Positions 16,411-24,761 of a stretch of 33,304 bases of DNA are shown in pieces. The DNA comes from Chloroflexota bacterium (lineage in GTDB: Bacteria > Chloroflexota > UBA6077 > JAJPHF01). The notes under the pieces were generated by a model. It saw nothing but the letters and a program-made list of their open reading frames with translations. It had not been told where the DNA came from and did no database searches. Within the stretch, counting starts at the first letter, position 1. Each line of letters begins with the position of its first letter. The position numbers and the translations under genes were made by a program. The stretch covers positions 1 to 33,304 of the forward strand of contig JADGHJ010000012.1 of NCBI GenBank assembly GCA_019686175.1. Reading direction: 5' to 3'.

Positions 16411-17406
16411 TCAGCCCCCCGCCGCGCTACTCCCGAGGCCTGGCAAGTAGCTTCGATCGACGTAACGGGCCAGCTCAGGGCCCATCGGGAGCTGGTAGCC
16501 GAACTGGAGGCGCAGGTCGAGCACGCTCTGCAGGCCAGCGAGATCCAGCTCGGGCCTGACAAGCAGTTGATGAAGACGGTCTGCCGCCACCTCGGGGCTA
16601 ACGTTCAGCTCGGCAGCGAGCAGCCGCTGGGCCTCATCGGGATGGTCCGCCACCCATTGACGGCCCGCCCGCCAACCGCGCAAGAAGCCACGGACGAGAT
16701 CGCTGTTGGCCCGCGCCCAGGTACGGTTCACGGCGATCACCGTGCCCGGATAGTGCGGCAGGACCTCGCGCTGGTCGCCGAGATAGCGCAGGCCCGCCTC
16801 ACGCGCCCGGGCGTCCCATGGCGGGTTGAGGATACCGGCGACCGTATCGCCCTGCGTGATCGACGCGAAGCGCGCCTGCGTGGCGCCCACCGGCACGAGC
16901 GTGTAGTCGCCGCGCTCGAGATCAAGGCCCTGTGCCAGCAGGATCGCCCGCAGCACGAGCGCGAAGGCGGTGTCCACGGCATCCACCGCCAGCGGGCGGC
17001 CGCGGAGATCCTCCCAGCTCGCGACCTCGGGCCGCGCGAACACGGGCAGCGTCGGGGATGACTCGACCTGGGCGATCGCCACGATCTCCGCGCCCTCGCG
17101 GCCCGACCAGGCCAGCACGTTGTCGAACGCCGTGAACGCGATATCGTAGGTGCCGTCGCTAAGTCCGCGCATCTGGACGGTGGAGTTGGGAGTCACGATC
17201 AGCTCTACGTCCAGTCCCTCGACGGCGAACAGGCCGCGCGCTCGCGCCGCCACCGTCGCGGCGTCGGGCGTAAAGACGATCACTCGTATAGGACGCAGCT
17301 TCGACCCACCGCTCTCGCCAGACTGCTGCGACGGGCCTGCGGCCAGCAGCAGTGGTGTGAGGGGTGGTAGCCCGAGGAGCAGCACAACGAGCAGCAGGTG
17401 GCGCAT
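16411..17406 (-). CDS. ABC transporter substrate-binding protein (NMT1/SsuA-like)
   Basis: This 331-residue secreted protein is a periplasmic-type solute receptor of the nitrate/sulfonate/thiamine-precursor group. Residues 1-23 form a hydrophobic signal peptide with no lipobox cysteine. The mature part shows the fold's usual blocks: RARGLFAVEGLDVELIVTPN, TYDIAFTAFDNVLAW and WEDLRGRPLAVDAVDT. The C-terminal part reads YPGTVIAVNRTWARANSDLV and then a helical region, typical of NMT1/SsuA-type proteins. The ligand cannot be read from sequence. GGAGGG lies 6 bases before the ATG. It is the last of seven reverse-strand genes. The matching ATPase is three genes upstream, and no permease gene lies between them. 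Confidence 0.85.
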   Translation of the reverse strand: MRHLLLVVLLLGLPPLTPLLLAAGPSQQSGESGGSKLRPIRVIVFTPDAATVAARARGLFAVEGLDVELIVTPNSTVQMRGLSDGTYDIAFTAFDNVLAWSGREGAEIVAIAQVESSPTLPVFARPEVASWEDLRGRPLAVDAVDTAFALVLRAILLAQGLDLERGDYTLVPVGATQARFASITQGDTVAGILNPPWDARAREAGLRYLGDQREVLPHYPGTVIAVNRTWARANSDLVRGFLRGWRAGRQWVADHPDEAQRLLAAELNVSPEVAADRLHQLLVRPELDLAGLQSVLDLRLQFGYQLPMGPELARYVDRSYLPGLGSSAAGG

Positions 17407-17436
17407 CGGGAGCCCTCCACAGCTTGCAGAATAGGG

Positions 17437-18255
17437 TCACCCTGTCCGAACGCCGGCGCGGATGCGGCGTGCGCCTACGTACAGCGCATCCAGCCGCGCA
17501 TTATAGTCGGCCGCGCGGGGATCGAGGCTCTCGATGCAAACGCCGCGCGGCGGATCGCCCAGCGCGTGGATGAAGTGCGTGGCGTCTAGTGCCAGGGCGA
17601 CGTGCACCACACCCCCCTCGCGCGCGAAGAACAACAGGTCGCCGGCCGCGATCTCTCCACGCGGCACACTGGTTGGAAGCGCCGCCCACTGCTGGTCCGC
17701 GTCGCGGGGCAGCCGCACCCCGCACAACCGGAAGGCCAGCTGCACTAGCGCCGAGCAGTCGATCCCGTCGGTCGTGACGCCGCCCCAAAGATACGGTGCT
17801 CCCACCAGCGAGTGGGCCCAGCGCACGCTCTCCTGGGGAGGCCGTGGGGGGAACGGCCGCTCGCAGGGCGCGAGCCAGCCCGCCGCCCGAGCGATCGTGG
17901 CCACGCCCCCACCAGGCAGTAGCACTGCCACGTGCACGCCATCGGCGCTAGCAGCAGGCAGGACCGTGCCCAGGTAAGCGTGCCTCGGCGTGCCCGCCGC
18001 GTCGCCCTCCAGCTGGACGCGCGGCCGGGCGACCACGAAGACCTGGGTGCGCGGAGATGGCGACGGCGCCAGTGCGGCGCCGCGAACCCAGCCGCGGTAG
18101 TCGGGCAGCCGCACCAGCGCCCAACCCCCACGCCGCGCCTCGACCTCGACTGGACAGCCCAGCAGGGCCTGGGTCACCCGCTCCTCGTCAGGCCCTTCGC
18201 GCGGGTACGCCCACACGTCCACGACGCTGCACGCCACCGCCAGCGGCTCGGACAT
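17437..18255 (-). CDS. NlpC/P60 family cysteine hydrolase with SH3-like N-terminus
   Basis: The 272-residue protein is a papain-like NlpC/P60 peptidase that probably cleaves gamma-D-glutamyl-diamino-acid bonds of peptidoglycan peptides. Residues about 1-65 look like a bacterial SH3 domain (GGWALVRLPDYRGWVRG), followed by a second beta-rich region. The catalytic domain (from about residue 140) has GAPYLWGGVTTDGIDCSALVQ with nucleophile Cys167, GDLLFF, and GGVVHVALALD with His218; His230 is a candidate third polar residue. No signal peptide is seen, so a cytoplasmic role in recycling imported muropeptides, like YkfC, is likelier than secretion. GAGAG precedes the ATG. The substrate-binding protein gene follows after 30 bases. 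Confidence 0.87.
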   Translation of the reverse strand: MSEPLAVACSVVDVWAYPREGPDEERVTQALLGCPVEVEARRGGWALVRLPDYRGWVRGAALAPSPSPRTQVFVVARPRVQLEGDAAGTPRHAYLGTVLPAASADGVHVAVLLPGGGVATIARAAGWLAPCERPFPPRPPQESVRWAHSLVGAPYLWGGVTTDGIDCSALVQLAFRLCGVRLPRDADQQWAALPTSVPRGEIAAGDLLFFAREGGVVHVALALDATHFIHALGDPPRGVCIESLDPRAADYNARLDALYVGARRIRAGVRTG

Positions 18256-18288
18256 CGTTCTCTCGATCGGTTCGGGCCTGCGCGGCTA

Positions 18289-18747
18289 TCAGGCCGCCGG
18301 TGCCGCGGCGGCCGCTCGCATAGCCGCTTCGATGCGCTCGAAATCGGCCGGGGAGATCACGTGCACGTTTCCCTGGAACGCCAGGTGCCAGTGCTCGGCT
18401 GGCCACTTACGCGGGAACTCTAGCTCGCCGAGCAGCCCCACAACCGGCACGTACCGCTCCTCGGGCAACACCACCACGGGCTCGATGCGCACGCGGAACG
18501 GATAGTCCTCGCCTTTCTTGCGGCCGTCCCACACGGGCGTGTGCTCCTCCCAGTACGGCGAGGTGATCGTCGCGGTGAAGGCGAACGCCTGGCGCCCGGT
18601 CGCGTACAAGACCATCCGATCGCCCGGCTGCATACGCTCGGCCTTCTTGCGATGCCGGCTCTTGATGCCTTGCATCGCGAAGCCCAGCGAGCGGGTAATG
18701 GCGATGTTTTCTGGCGAGGTGACGATCAGCCAGTGGTTCACAGCCAT
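18289..18747 (-). CDS. EVE domain protein
   Basis: The 152-residue protein consists mainly of an EVE domain, a PUA-like fold linked to binding of modified bases in nucleic acids. The opening VNHWLIVTSPENIAITRSLGFAMQGI is typical, and PGDRMVLYATGRQAFAFTATITSPYWEE continues the fold. Its targets are unknown. The frame is open from 18771, but the ATG at 18747 has GAGGAG 10 bases upstream and starts the domain, so it is preferred. It lies between the ABC ATPase and the NlpC/P60 gene, with 33 bases to the latter. The biological link to these neighbours is unclear; EVE proteins are common in Chloroflexota and Actinobacteria as single genes. Confidence 0.85.
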   Translation of the reverse strand: MAVNHWLIVTSPENIAITRSLGFAMQGIKSRHRKKAERMQPGDRMVLYATGRQAFAFTATITSPYWEEHTPVWDGRKKGEDYPFRVRIEPVVVLPEERYVPVVGLLGELEFPRKWPAEHWHLAFQGNVHVISPADFERIEAAMRAAAAAPAA

Positions 18748-18860
18748 CGGCGCTCTTCTCCTCCGGCGCACGGCACGAGATCTCGTCGCAGGCTACCACA
18801 GGGGGCAGTGCTGACGGCGCGCGAGCGCTGGAAGCGAGATGCGGTCGTGACGCGGACGTG

Positions 18861-19643
18861 CTACTCGCGATTCAGCAGCCGCGCCTCGGCACGGCGCGCC
18901 TCGCCTTCGAGCAGCTGCCAGATGCGCGCGGTCGCGGCTTGGAAGCCGGGGTGGGCCAGAGTTTCGGCGCTGCGCGGGCGTGGGAGATCGATATCCACGA
19001 AATCCTTGATGCGCCCCGGGCCGGCCGTGAGGACGACCACGCGGTCGCTGAGCAGGACCGCCTCCTCGATGCTGTGCGTGACGTAGACGACGGTCTTGCC
19101 CGTCTGCTCCCAGACTTGCAGCAGTTCGAGTTGCATCAGGCGACGGTTGAGCGCGTCGAGGTGCGCGAACGGCTCGTCCATGAGCAGCACCTCGGGATCG
19201 TTGGCCAGCGCCCGGGCGATCCCGGCGCGCTGCTGCATGCCGCCCGAGAGCTGGCGGGGGAAGAACTGCTCGAAGCCCTCCAGCCGCATCTTGCGCAGGA
19301 AACGCTGGACGATGCCGCGCCGCTCCTCCTCGGGGCGGCCGCGGAACTCCGGGCCGAGCCCGACGTTGCGGTCGACTACCCGCCAGGGCAGCAGGCGTGT
19401 GTCCTGCCAGACCATGGCCGTGCGCGTCTGCGCGCGCTGCTCGCCCAGGAACGCCACGCTGCCGCTCGTGGGCGCCTCGAGCCCGGCGATGATGCTGAGC
19501 AGGGTGCTCTTGCCGCAGCCGGATGGTCCCACCACGGCCAGGAACTCCCCGTCGCGCACATCGAGGGTGATGCCATCCAGCGCTCGCAGGCGGCCGCGGC
19601 CCGTGTTGAACTCCTTGACCACATCGACGAGTCGCACCAGCAT
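18861..19643 (-). CDS. ABC transporter ATP-binding protein (nitrate/sulfonate/taurine type)
   Basis: The 260-residue cytoplasmic ATPase should power an importer of the nitrate/sulfonate/taurine class. Walker A is GPSGCGKST (39-47), the Q-loop Gln is residue 80, the signature is LSGGMQQ (132-138), Walker B is EVLLMDEP (151-158) and the switch His is residue 190. GAGGAGG stands close before the ATG. Together with the substrate-binding protein at 16411-17406 it would make a transporter, but the expected permease gene is absent from this stretch; EVE and NlpC/P60 genes lie between instead. The permease must be encoded elsewhere, or the parts work with other partners. A TATACT box lies about 126 bases upstream. 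Confidence 0.92.
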   Translation of the reverse strand: MLVRLVDVVKEFNTGRGRLRALDGITLDVRDGEFLAVVGPSGCGKSTLLSIIAGLEAPTSGSVAFLGEQRAQTRTAMVWQDTRLLPWRVVDRNVGLGPEFRGRPEEERRGIVQRFLRKMRLEGFEQFFPRQLSGGMQQRAGIARALANDPEVLLMDEPFAHLDALNRRLMQLELLQVWEQTGKTVVYVTHSIEEAVLLSDRVVVLTAGPGRIKDFVDIDLPRPRSAETLAHPGFQAATARIWQLLEGEARRAEARLLNRE

Positions 19644-19768
19644 TGCCGCCTCCTCGCTGGCCCGCGCCGGCTTCTACCGGCAGCGTGGAACACCCCCGCT
19701 CCTATAGCCGCGCGGTACACCCCGTGCCCGTCCCAGGATGCCGTGCCAAGCCGACGACTGATGTGCAA

Positions 19769-19774
19769 AGTATA
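19769..19774 (-). promoter_or_regulatory. Candidate -10 box upstream of the ABC ATPase gene
   Basis: The reverse strand reads TATACT, five of six matches to the consensus, in the 199-base spacer between corA and the ATPase gene. No good -35 is visible. The spacer also holds a 5-bp hairpin at 19666-19681. No thiamine-type riboswitch was recognised in the leader. Confidence 0.3.
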
Positions 19775-19842
19775 GGGCCGAGCGGTGGTCCCACGCTGCT
19801 CGCACCTCGCCCCGTGGGCGTCGCGGCCAGCACGCCGGGCAG

Positions 19843-20817
19843 CTACAACCAATCCAACCGTTTGAACACGATCGTCATCAAGCCGGCCACTAGCAGCATC
19901 GCCAGGCAGATCGCCAGGAACGCGTGCGGCGTCTCCGCTGGCGGCAGGAACGACGCGGTGTAGTTCATCCCGTAGACACCCGCGATCAGTGTGGGCACCA
20001 TCACGATCAGCGTGAGCGCCGTCATGCGCTTCACCGTTTGGTTGAGTTGGTTGGACACCGCTGACAGGTACATGTCGAGGCTCGCCGCCAGCAGGTCCCG
20101 ATAGGTATCCAGCCCGTCCAGCACGCGCAGGACGTGGTCATAGACATCCACGAAGTAGGGCCGCATCGGCTCGGGGAACAGGGGTAGGTCGCGGCGGATG
20201 ATCTCGTTGAGCACGTCGCGCGTGGGCCCGAGCAAGCGGCGTAGGCGTACCACCGTCTTCCGCAGGGCGAACAGCTCGCCGACCACCGCGGCGTTCGGGC
20301 GCGGGTAGATACGCTCCTCCACGTCTTCGACCCACTCGGCGACCGCATCCTGGACCTGCATGTACTGATCGACCAGGCTGTCGAGCAGCGTGTACGCCAG
20401 ATAGGCGACGCCATCGCCCACCCGATTCACGCCGCGGCTCCAACGCCGGCGCGCTTCATCGATCAGCGGGAGCGGACCATCGTGCAGCGTGACCACATAG
20501 TTTTGCCCCCAGAACATCTGGAGTTCGCGCGTCTCGATCCGATGATCGTGCGCTTCGGCAGCGTACAGCACGATGAAGTAGTAGTCGGGGTACTGGTCGC
20601 ACTTGGGCCGTTGGTGGCGGTGCGCGGCGTCCTCCAGCGCCAGCTCGTGGAAGGCGAACTCCTGGCGCAGCAGCTCGATCTCGCGCGGGCCCGGATCGGC
20701 GATGTCCAGCCACAGCAGCGTGTTGGGCTGCTCCCGCAGGTCCGATATCGTCTCGACCGGCACCGCCTCTTGCCAGCCGTGTGCTGGCGATTCGACCGTC
20801 AGGTGCGAGCTACCCAT
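19843..20817 (-). CDS. corA: CorA-type Mg2+/divalent cation transporter
   Basis: The protein of about 324 residues is a pentameric cation channel of the CorA family. The N-terminal two thirds form the cytoplasmic funnel domain: LLWLDIADPGPREIELL, then the ALEDAAHRHQRPKCDQYPDY block, which is very typical. Two membrane segments close the protein. The first ends with the filter motif GMN (283-285, in the context VYGMNYT), and the C-terminus is short and basic. The frame is open from a GTG at 20862. ATG 20817 was preferred because AGGG lies just before it and the upstream codons are Ala/Val-rich spacer. It is the third gene of an ilvD-murI-corA reverse-strand run, 56 bases after murI. Confidence 0.93.
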   Translation of the reverse strand: MGSSHLTVESPAHGWQEAVPVETISDLREQPNTLLWLDIADPGPREIELLRQEFAFHELALEDAAHRHQRPKCDQYPDYYFIVLYAAEAHDHRIETRELQMFWGQNYVVTLHDGPLPLIDEARRRWSRGVNRVGDGVAYLAYTLLDSLVDQYMQVQDAVAEWVEDVEERIYPRPNAAVVGELFALRKTVVRLRRLLGPTRDVLNEIIRRDLPLFPEPMRPYFVDVYDHVLRVLDGLDTYRDLLAASLDMYLSAVSNQLNQTVKRMTALTLIVMVPTLIAGVYGMNYTASFLPPAETPHAFLAICLAMLLVAGLMTIVFKRLDWL

Positions 20818-20873
20818 GCGCCCTACGCTCGGAGCTGCCTCGAGGCTAGCGACAGGCGGCACACCGCGGCCGA

Positions 20874-21695
20874 CTACCGGTCCGCCTCGATCGGATGCTG
20901 CACGATGGGCCCCAGCGCCGCCGCCTCGCGCCCCAGGAGCCGACGCGCCACGGCGGCAAACGGCGCGGCGGGCCCTGTCGTGAAGCAGCGATTGGCGAGC
21001 TGCGCCGTCGACGGCGTGGAGGTTGATACCAAGCGCTCCACTTGCCGGACCACTCCTGCGTTACCGTCGAACAGGCGCACATTGGGACCGGCGACCGCCT
21101 GGACCAGCGGGGCGAGGAACACGTAGTGAGTACAGCCCAGCACCACCGCGTCCACCCCGGCGGCCACAGGTTCGGCCAGCGCCCGAACGACTAGGGCGCG
21201 GGTGCGCGGGCTGGCGAGGACCCCGGCCTCCACCTGCTCGGCCAGGCCAGCACACGGACGGGTCCACACTTGGACGTGCGGCGGCACTGCGGCGAGCAGC
21301 GCGGCATAGCCCAAGCCGCCGGCGGTTAGCGGCGTGACCAGCGCGGCGATCTGTCCGCTGGCGGTCGCCGCCGCGGCCGGCCGGATCGCCGGTACCGTCC
21401 CGACCACGGGGACCCCCGTCGCCGCGCGCACCTCGGCCAGGGCAGCCGTACCGATGCTGTTGCAGGCGGCCACGAGCAGGGTAGCGCCCTGTGCCACCAG
21501 CAACTGGGCAAGCGCTCGGGCTCGTGCGGCCACTTCAGCCGCCGAGCGGGCGCCATAGGGAAAAGCCGCCGTATCCGCCGCGTAGATCAGCGGCATCGCG
21601 GGCAGCGCCCGGCGTAGCTCGCGCCAGAGCGACAACCCGCCCACGCCGGAATCGAACAGCCCGATCACCGGCGGATCGGGGGCGACGCCTGGCAT
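20874..21695 (-). CDS. murI: Glutamate racemase
   Basis: The 273-residue enzyme interconverts L- and D-glutamate to supply D-Glu for peptidoglycan. The family blocks are GLFDSGVGGLS with the conserved Asp15, DTAAFPYG, the first catalytic Cys in AACNSIG (Cys78) and the second in LGCTHYVFL (Cys188). The residue after Cys78-Asn79 is Ser, where Thr is most common. The ATG at 21695 lies 9 bases after the ilvD stop, so the two genes are cotranscribed; the ribosome binding site is a poor GGGG run, which suggests coupling to ilvD translation. Aspartate racemase is less likely, since both Cys motifs are of the MurI type. Confidence 0.93.
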   Translation of the reverse strand: MPGVAPDPPVIGLFDSGVGGLSLWRELRRALPAMPLIYAADTAAFPYGARSAAEVAARARALAQLLVAQGATLLVAACNSIGTAALAEVRAATGVPVVGTVPAIRPAAAATASGQIAALVTPLTAGGLGYAALLAAVPPHVQVWTRPCAGLAEQVEAGVLASPRTRALVVRALAEPVAAGVDAVVLGCTHYVFLAPLVQAVAGPNVRLFDGNAGVVRQVERLVSTSTPSTAQLANRCFTTGPAAPFAAVARRLLGREAAALGPIVQHPIEADR

Positions 21696-21704
21696 CCCCG
21701 CCGC

Positions 21705-23399
21705 TCAGGCCGGGAGCGTCGGCCCGGTGACAGCCCCCTCGCAAGCAGGCCCGACGAGTTGCGCGTACTTGTACAGCGCGCCGCCGGCGTAGCGCGGCGG
21801 CGGGGGGCTCCACTCGGCCAGCCGGCGCTGGATCTCGGCGTCGTCCAGCTCCACGTCCAGCCGCCCGTGCTCGGCGTCCAGCACGATGATGTCGCCATCG
21901 CGCAGGATGGCGATCGGCCCACCCACCTGGGCCTCTGGCCCCACGTGGCCGACCATCAGCCCCTTGGTGGCGCCGCTGAACCGGCCGTCGGTGATGAGCG
22001 CGCACTCCTCGCCAAGCCCCTGCCCAACGAGGGCGGCAGTGGTGGAGAGCATCTCCCGCATCCCCGGCCCGCCCTTGGGGCCCTCGTAGCGGATCACCAC
22101 CACGTCGCCCGCCTGGATGCGCCGCTGCTCGACGGCGGCGAACGCCTCCTGCTCGCTGTCGAACACCCGCGCTGGCCCGCGATGCTGGAGCTTCTTGACG
22201 CCCGCGACCTTGATCACGGCGCCCTCTGGCGCCAGGTTGCCGCGCAAGATACGCAGCCCGCCCGTCTTGCGCAACGGGTTGTGCACGGGACGCAGCACCT
22301 CCTGGCCCGCCGGGGGCGGCGGCACGGTGGCCAGGTTCTCGGCCAGCGTGCGGCCCGTCACTGTGAGGCAGTCGCCGTGCAGCAGCCCCGCATCGAGCAG
22401 CACCTTCAGCAGGACCGGCACGCCACCGATCTGGTGCAGGTCGAGCATCATGAAGCGGCCGCCCGGCACCAGGTCGGCGATGTGTGGCGTGCGTTCGGCC
22501 ACCCGCTCGATGTCGTCCAGCGTGAGCTTGACCCCGGCCTCGTGCGCGAGCGCCGGGAGGTGCAGCGCGGCGTTGGTCGAGCCCCCGGTGGCGGCGACCA
22601 CCGCGATGGCATTCTCGAACGCCTTGGGCGTCAGGATATCGCGCGGGCGGAGGTTCATCTCCAGCAGGCGCATGACCTGACGACCGGCCTCCTCGGCGAA
22701 GTGGTCGCGGCTGGTGTCCTCGGCGGGCGGCGAACTGCTGCCGGGCAAGGCGAGCCCGATCGCCTCGGCCACACAGGCCATGGTGTTGGCCGTGAACTGG
22801 CCGCCGCACGAGCCGGCGCCCGGGCACGCGCTGCACTCCAGCTCGTACAGGTCGGCCTCGCTCATCCGCCCCGCGCTGACCGCGCCCACCGCCTCGTACA
22901 CGTCCTGGATGGTCACCGCGCGCCCGCGGAAGCGGCCGGGGAGGATCGTCCCCCCATAGAGAAACACGCTCGGCAGGTTCAGGCGCGCCATGGCCATCAG
23001 CATGCCGGGCAGGCTCTTGTCGCAGCCGGCCAGGGCGACGAACGCATCGTAGCAGTGGGCGCGGATCATGAGCTCGACGGAGTCGGCGATGACCTCGCGA
23101 CTCACCAGCGAGGCCTTCATCCCCTCGTGGCCCATGCCGATGCCATCGCTCACCGCGATGGTGACGAACTCGCGCGGCGTGCCCCCGGCCTGATCGACCC
23201 CGCGCTTGGCCGCCTGGGCCTGGCGACTGAGGGCCAGGTTGCAAGGGGTCGCCTCGTTCCAGCTGCTGGCGACCCCCACGAAGGGGCGCTGCAGATCATC
23301 GTCGTCGAGGCCCATGGCTCGCAAGAAGGCCCGGTGCGGGGCGCGCTCGATCCCGCGCGTGACCTCATGGCTGGGAAGCCTGCGTTCCGTCTGCACCAT
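21705..23399 (-). CDS. ilvD: Dihydroxyacid dehydratase
   Basis: The 564-residue iron-sulfur enzyme dehydrates 2,3-dihydroxy-isovalerate and 2,3-dihydroxy-3-methylvalerate to the 2-keto acids that precede valine and isoleucine. The three cluster cysteines are Cys53 (EATPCN), Cys126 (AGCDKSLPG) and Cys198 ([12 protein letters not shown]). [11 protein letters not shown] and the C-terminal [21 protein letters not shown] also fit IlvD closely. An in-frame GTG at 23417 is part of the ribosome binding site, so the ATG at 23399, with GAGGAG 10 bases upstream, is chosen. It heads the seven-gene reverse-strand run. Edd (6-phosphogluconate dehydratase) is a paralogue but longer and with different motifs. 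No other ilv or leu gene is in the window. Confidence 0.95.
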   Translation of the reverse strand: MVQTERRLPSHEVTRGIERAPHRAFLRAMGLDDDDLQRPFVGVASSWNEATPCNLALSRQAQAAKRGVDQAGGTPREFVTIAVSDGIGMGHEGMKASLVSREVIADSVELMIRAHCYDAFVALAGCDKSLPGMLMAMARLNLPSVFLYGGTILPGRFRGRAVTIQDVYEAVGAVSAGRMSEADLYELECSACPGAGSCGGQFTANTMACVAEAIGLALPGSSSPPAEDTSRDHFAEEAGRQVMRLLEMNLRPRDILTPKAFENAIAVVAATGGSTNAALHLPALAHEAGVKLTLDDIERVAERTPHIADLVPGGRFMMLDLHQIGGVPVLLKVLLDAGLLHGDCLTVTGRTLAENLATVPPPPAGQEVLRPVHNPLRKTGGLRILRGNLAPEGAVIKVAGVKKLQHRGPARVFDSEQEAFAAVEQRRIQAGDVVVIRYEGPKGGPGMREMLSTTAALVGQGLGEECALITDGRFSGATKGLMVGHVGPEAQVGGPIAILRDGDIIVLDAEHGRLDVELDDAEIQRRLAEWSPPPPRYAGGALYKYAQLVGPACEGAVTGPTLPA

Positions 23400-23483
23400 C
23401 TCGGCCGTCCTCCTCACCCACCGACCGCGCCGCCGGTGCCCCTGGCCACGCCAGCCCGGACACTTGGCTTCGCGGCAGCTTCC

Positions 23484-23489
23484 ACTATA
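23484..23489 (-). promoter_or_regulatory. Candidate -10 box for ilvD
   Basis: The reverse strand reads TATAGT, five of six matches to the -10 consensus, 85 bases before the ilvD ATG. The expected -35 position shows no good match. It lies in the divergent region shared with the hydroxy-acid oxidase gene. Confidence 0.38.
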
Positions 23490-23519
23490 GCAGGGCGTGG
23501 CGCCCCCTCGCAGGACGCC

Positions 23520-23548
23520 TTGCGGACCAGCAGCCAGCGCGGTATAAG
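23520..23548 (+). promoter_or_regulatory. Candidate sigma70-type promoter for the hydroxy-acid oxidase gene
   Basis: TTGCGG (23520-23525), a 17-base spacer and TATAAG (23543-23548) stand 52 bases before the ATG at 23600. The -10 matches five of six, the -35 three of six, and the spacing is ideal. Confidence 0.5.
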
Positions 23549-23599
23549 CGGGGCACGAGCCGGACCGACCGGTGCGTCAGCACGGGGGAGGGGGTACGG

Positions 23600-24649
23600 A
23601 TGGTCGCGACGCAATCGTTCCTGACGCTGCCAGAGCTGCGGCGGGCCGCCAAGCGCAGTCTTCCGCCCGAGGTGTGGGACTACGTGAGTGGCGGCGCGGA
23701 GTCGGAGACCACGCTGCGCCGTAACCGCCGGGCGCTCCAGCACTACCAGTTCCGGCCCCGGGTCCTGCGCGATGTCCACGACATCGACCTAAGCACCAGC
23801 TTCCTGGGCATCCCCCTCCGCCTGCCGGTGATGATCGCGCCGATGGGCTCCATGTATCTGGTGCACCCGGAGGGCGACGTGGCGCTGGCCCGGGCAGCGG
23901 CGCAGGTCGGCTCGGTGCACTGGTTGAGCACGATGACCCACAGCGCGCCGGAGGACGTCGCCGCGGCTGCCGAGGGCCGCGTGATCTTCCAGCTCTACTT
24001 CCGCGGCGACAATGCCTGGGCCGAGGAGCTGATCCGCCGCATCGAGGCCGCGGGCTTCCGCGCGCTGGCCCTGACCGTGGACAGCGCCATGTACGGCCGG
24101 CGCGAGCGGGACCTCGAACGCCGCTACGACCCTCGCGGCGTCGGTAACCGCGTGCTCAACGTACCGCTGGACCGCGGCCTCCGGCAGACCAAGCTGAGCT
24201 GGGCCGATGTGGAGTGGCTGAAGAAGACCACCCACCTGCCGCTCATCCTCAAGGGCATCCAGTGCGCCGAAGACGCTCGTTTGGCGGCCGAGCACGAGGT
24301 CGCTGCGGTGTACGTCTCCAACCACGGCGGTCGGCAGCTCGACCACGCGCCCGCCAGCATCGAGATCCTGGCCGAGTGCGTCGAGGCGGTCGCCGGCCGG
24401 GCGGAGGTGATCGTCGATAGCGGCTTCCAGCGCGGCACCGACGTGCTGAAGGCGCTCGCGCTGGGCGCGCGGGCTGTGTGTGTCGGCAAGCTGGCCGCCT
24501 GGGGCCTGGGCGCGGCAGGGGCCGAGGGGGCGGCGCGCACGTTGGAGATCCTCGCCACGGAGTTGCGCGTGGCCATGGCTAACTGCGGCGTGAGGCGCTT
24601 GACCGAGCTGACCCCCGCGCTCGTGCGGCGCGTCTGCGATTGCCGCTGA
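23600..24649 (+). CDS. FMN-dependent alpha-hydroxy-acid oxidase/dehydrogenase
   Basis: The 349-residue flavoprotein belongs to the lactate/glycolate oxidase family, which oxidises L-2-hydroxy acids to 2-keto acids using FMN. The N-terminus EVWDYVSGGAESETTLRRN is the family's opening. VMIAPMGSM and the Q-L-Y segment (FQLYFRGD) line the FMN, LILKGIQCAEDA holds the FMN-binding Lys, and SNHGGRQLDHAP has the catalytic base His242. VDSGFQRGTDVLKALALGARAVCVGK binds the FMN phosphate. The substrate cannot be told from sequence. The ATG at 23600 follows GGGAGGGGG. The gene is followed by a molybdenum hydroxylase and a D-2-hydroxyacid dehydrogenase gene, so a local theme of hydroxy/keto acid oxidation is possible. 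Confidence 0.92.
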   Translation: MVATQSFLTLPELRRAAKRSLPPEVWDYVSGGAESETTLRRNRRALQHYQFRPRVLRDVHDIDLSTSFLGIPLRLPVMIAPMGSMYLVHPEGDVALARAAAQVGSVHWLSTMTHSAPEDVAAAAEGRVIFQLYFRGDNAWAEELIRRIEAAGFRALALTVDSAMYGRRERDLERRYDPRGVGNRVLNVPLDRGLRQTKLSWADVEWLKKTTHLPLILKGIQCAEDARLAAEHEVAAVYVSNHGGRQLDHAPASIEILAECVEAVAGRAEVIVDSGFQRGTDVLKALALGARAVCVGKLAAWGLGAAGAEGAARTLEILATELRVAMANCGVRRLTELTPALVRRVCDCR

Positions 24650-24761
24650 TCTCGCTGCGCGGATGTATCCAGTATCATGTGACGACAGCGCCCGCGACCG
24701 CTTGCCGTGTCGGTGTCCACGGCCGCCGGGCGGCTGACGGCTGCCGAAGGAGTAACAGTCG

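Noticed and set aside
19644-19842. Possible thiamine-type riboswitch upstream of the ABC ATPase gene
   Set aside because: The conserved CUGAGA and ACCUGAU-type segments were not found in the leader.
21759-23624. Long forward-strand open frame of 621 codons opposite ilvD
   Set aside because: It is antisense to a clear ilvD gene and composed of Arg/His/Ala/Gly-rich shadow sequence, a known effect of high GC3.
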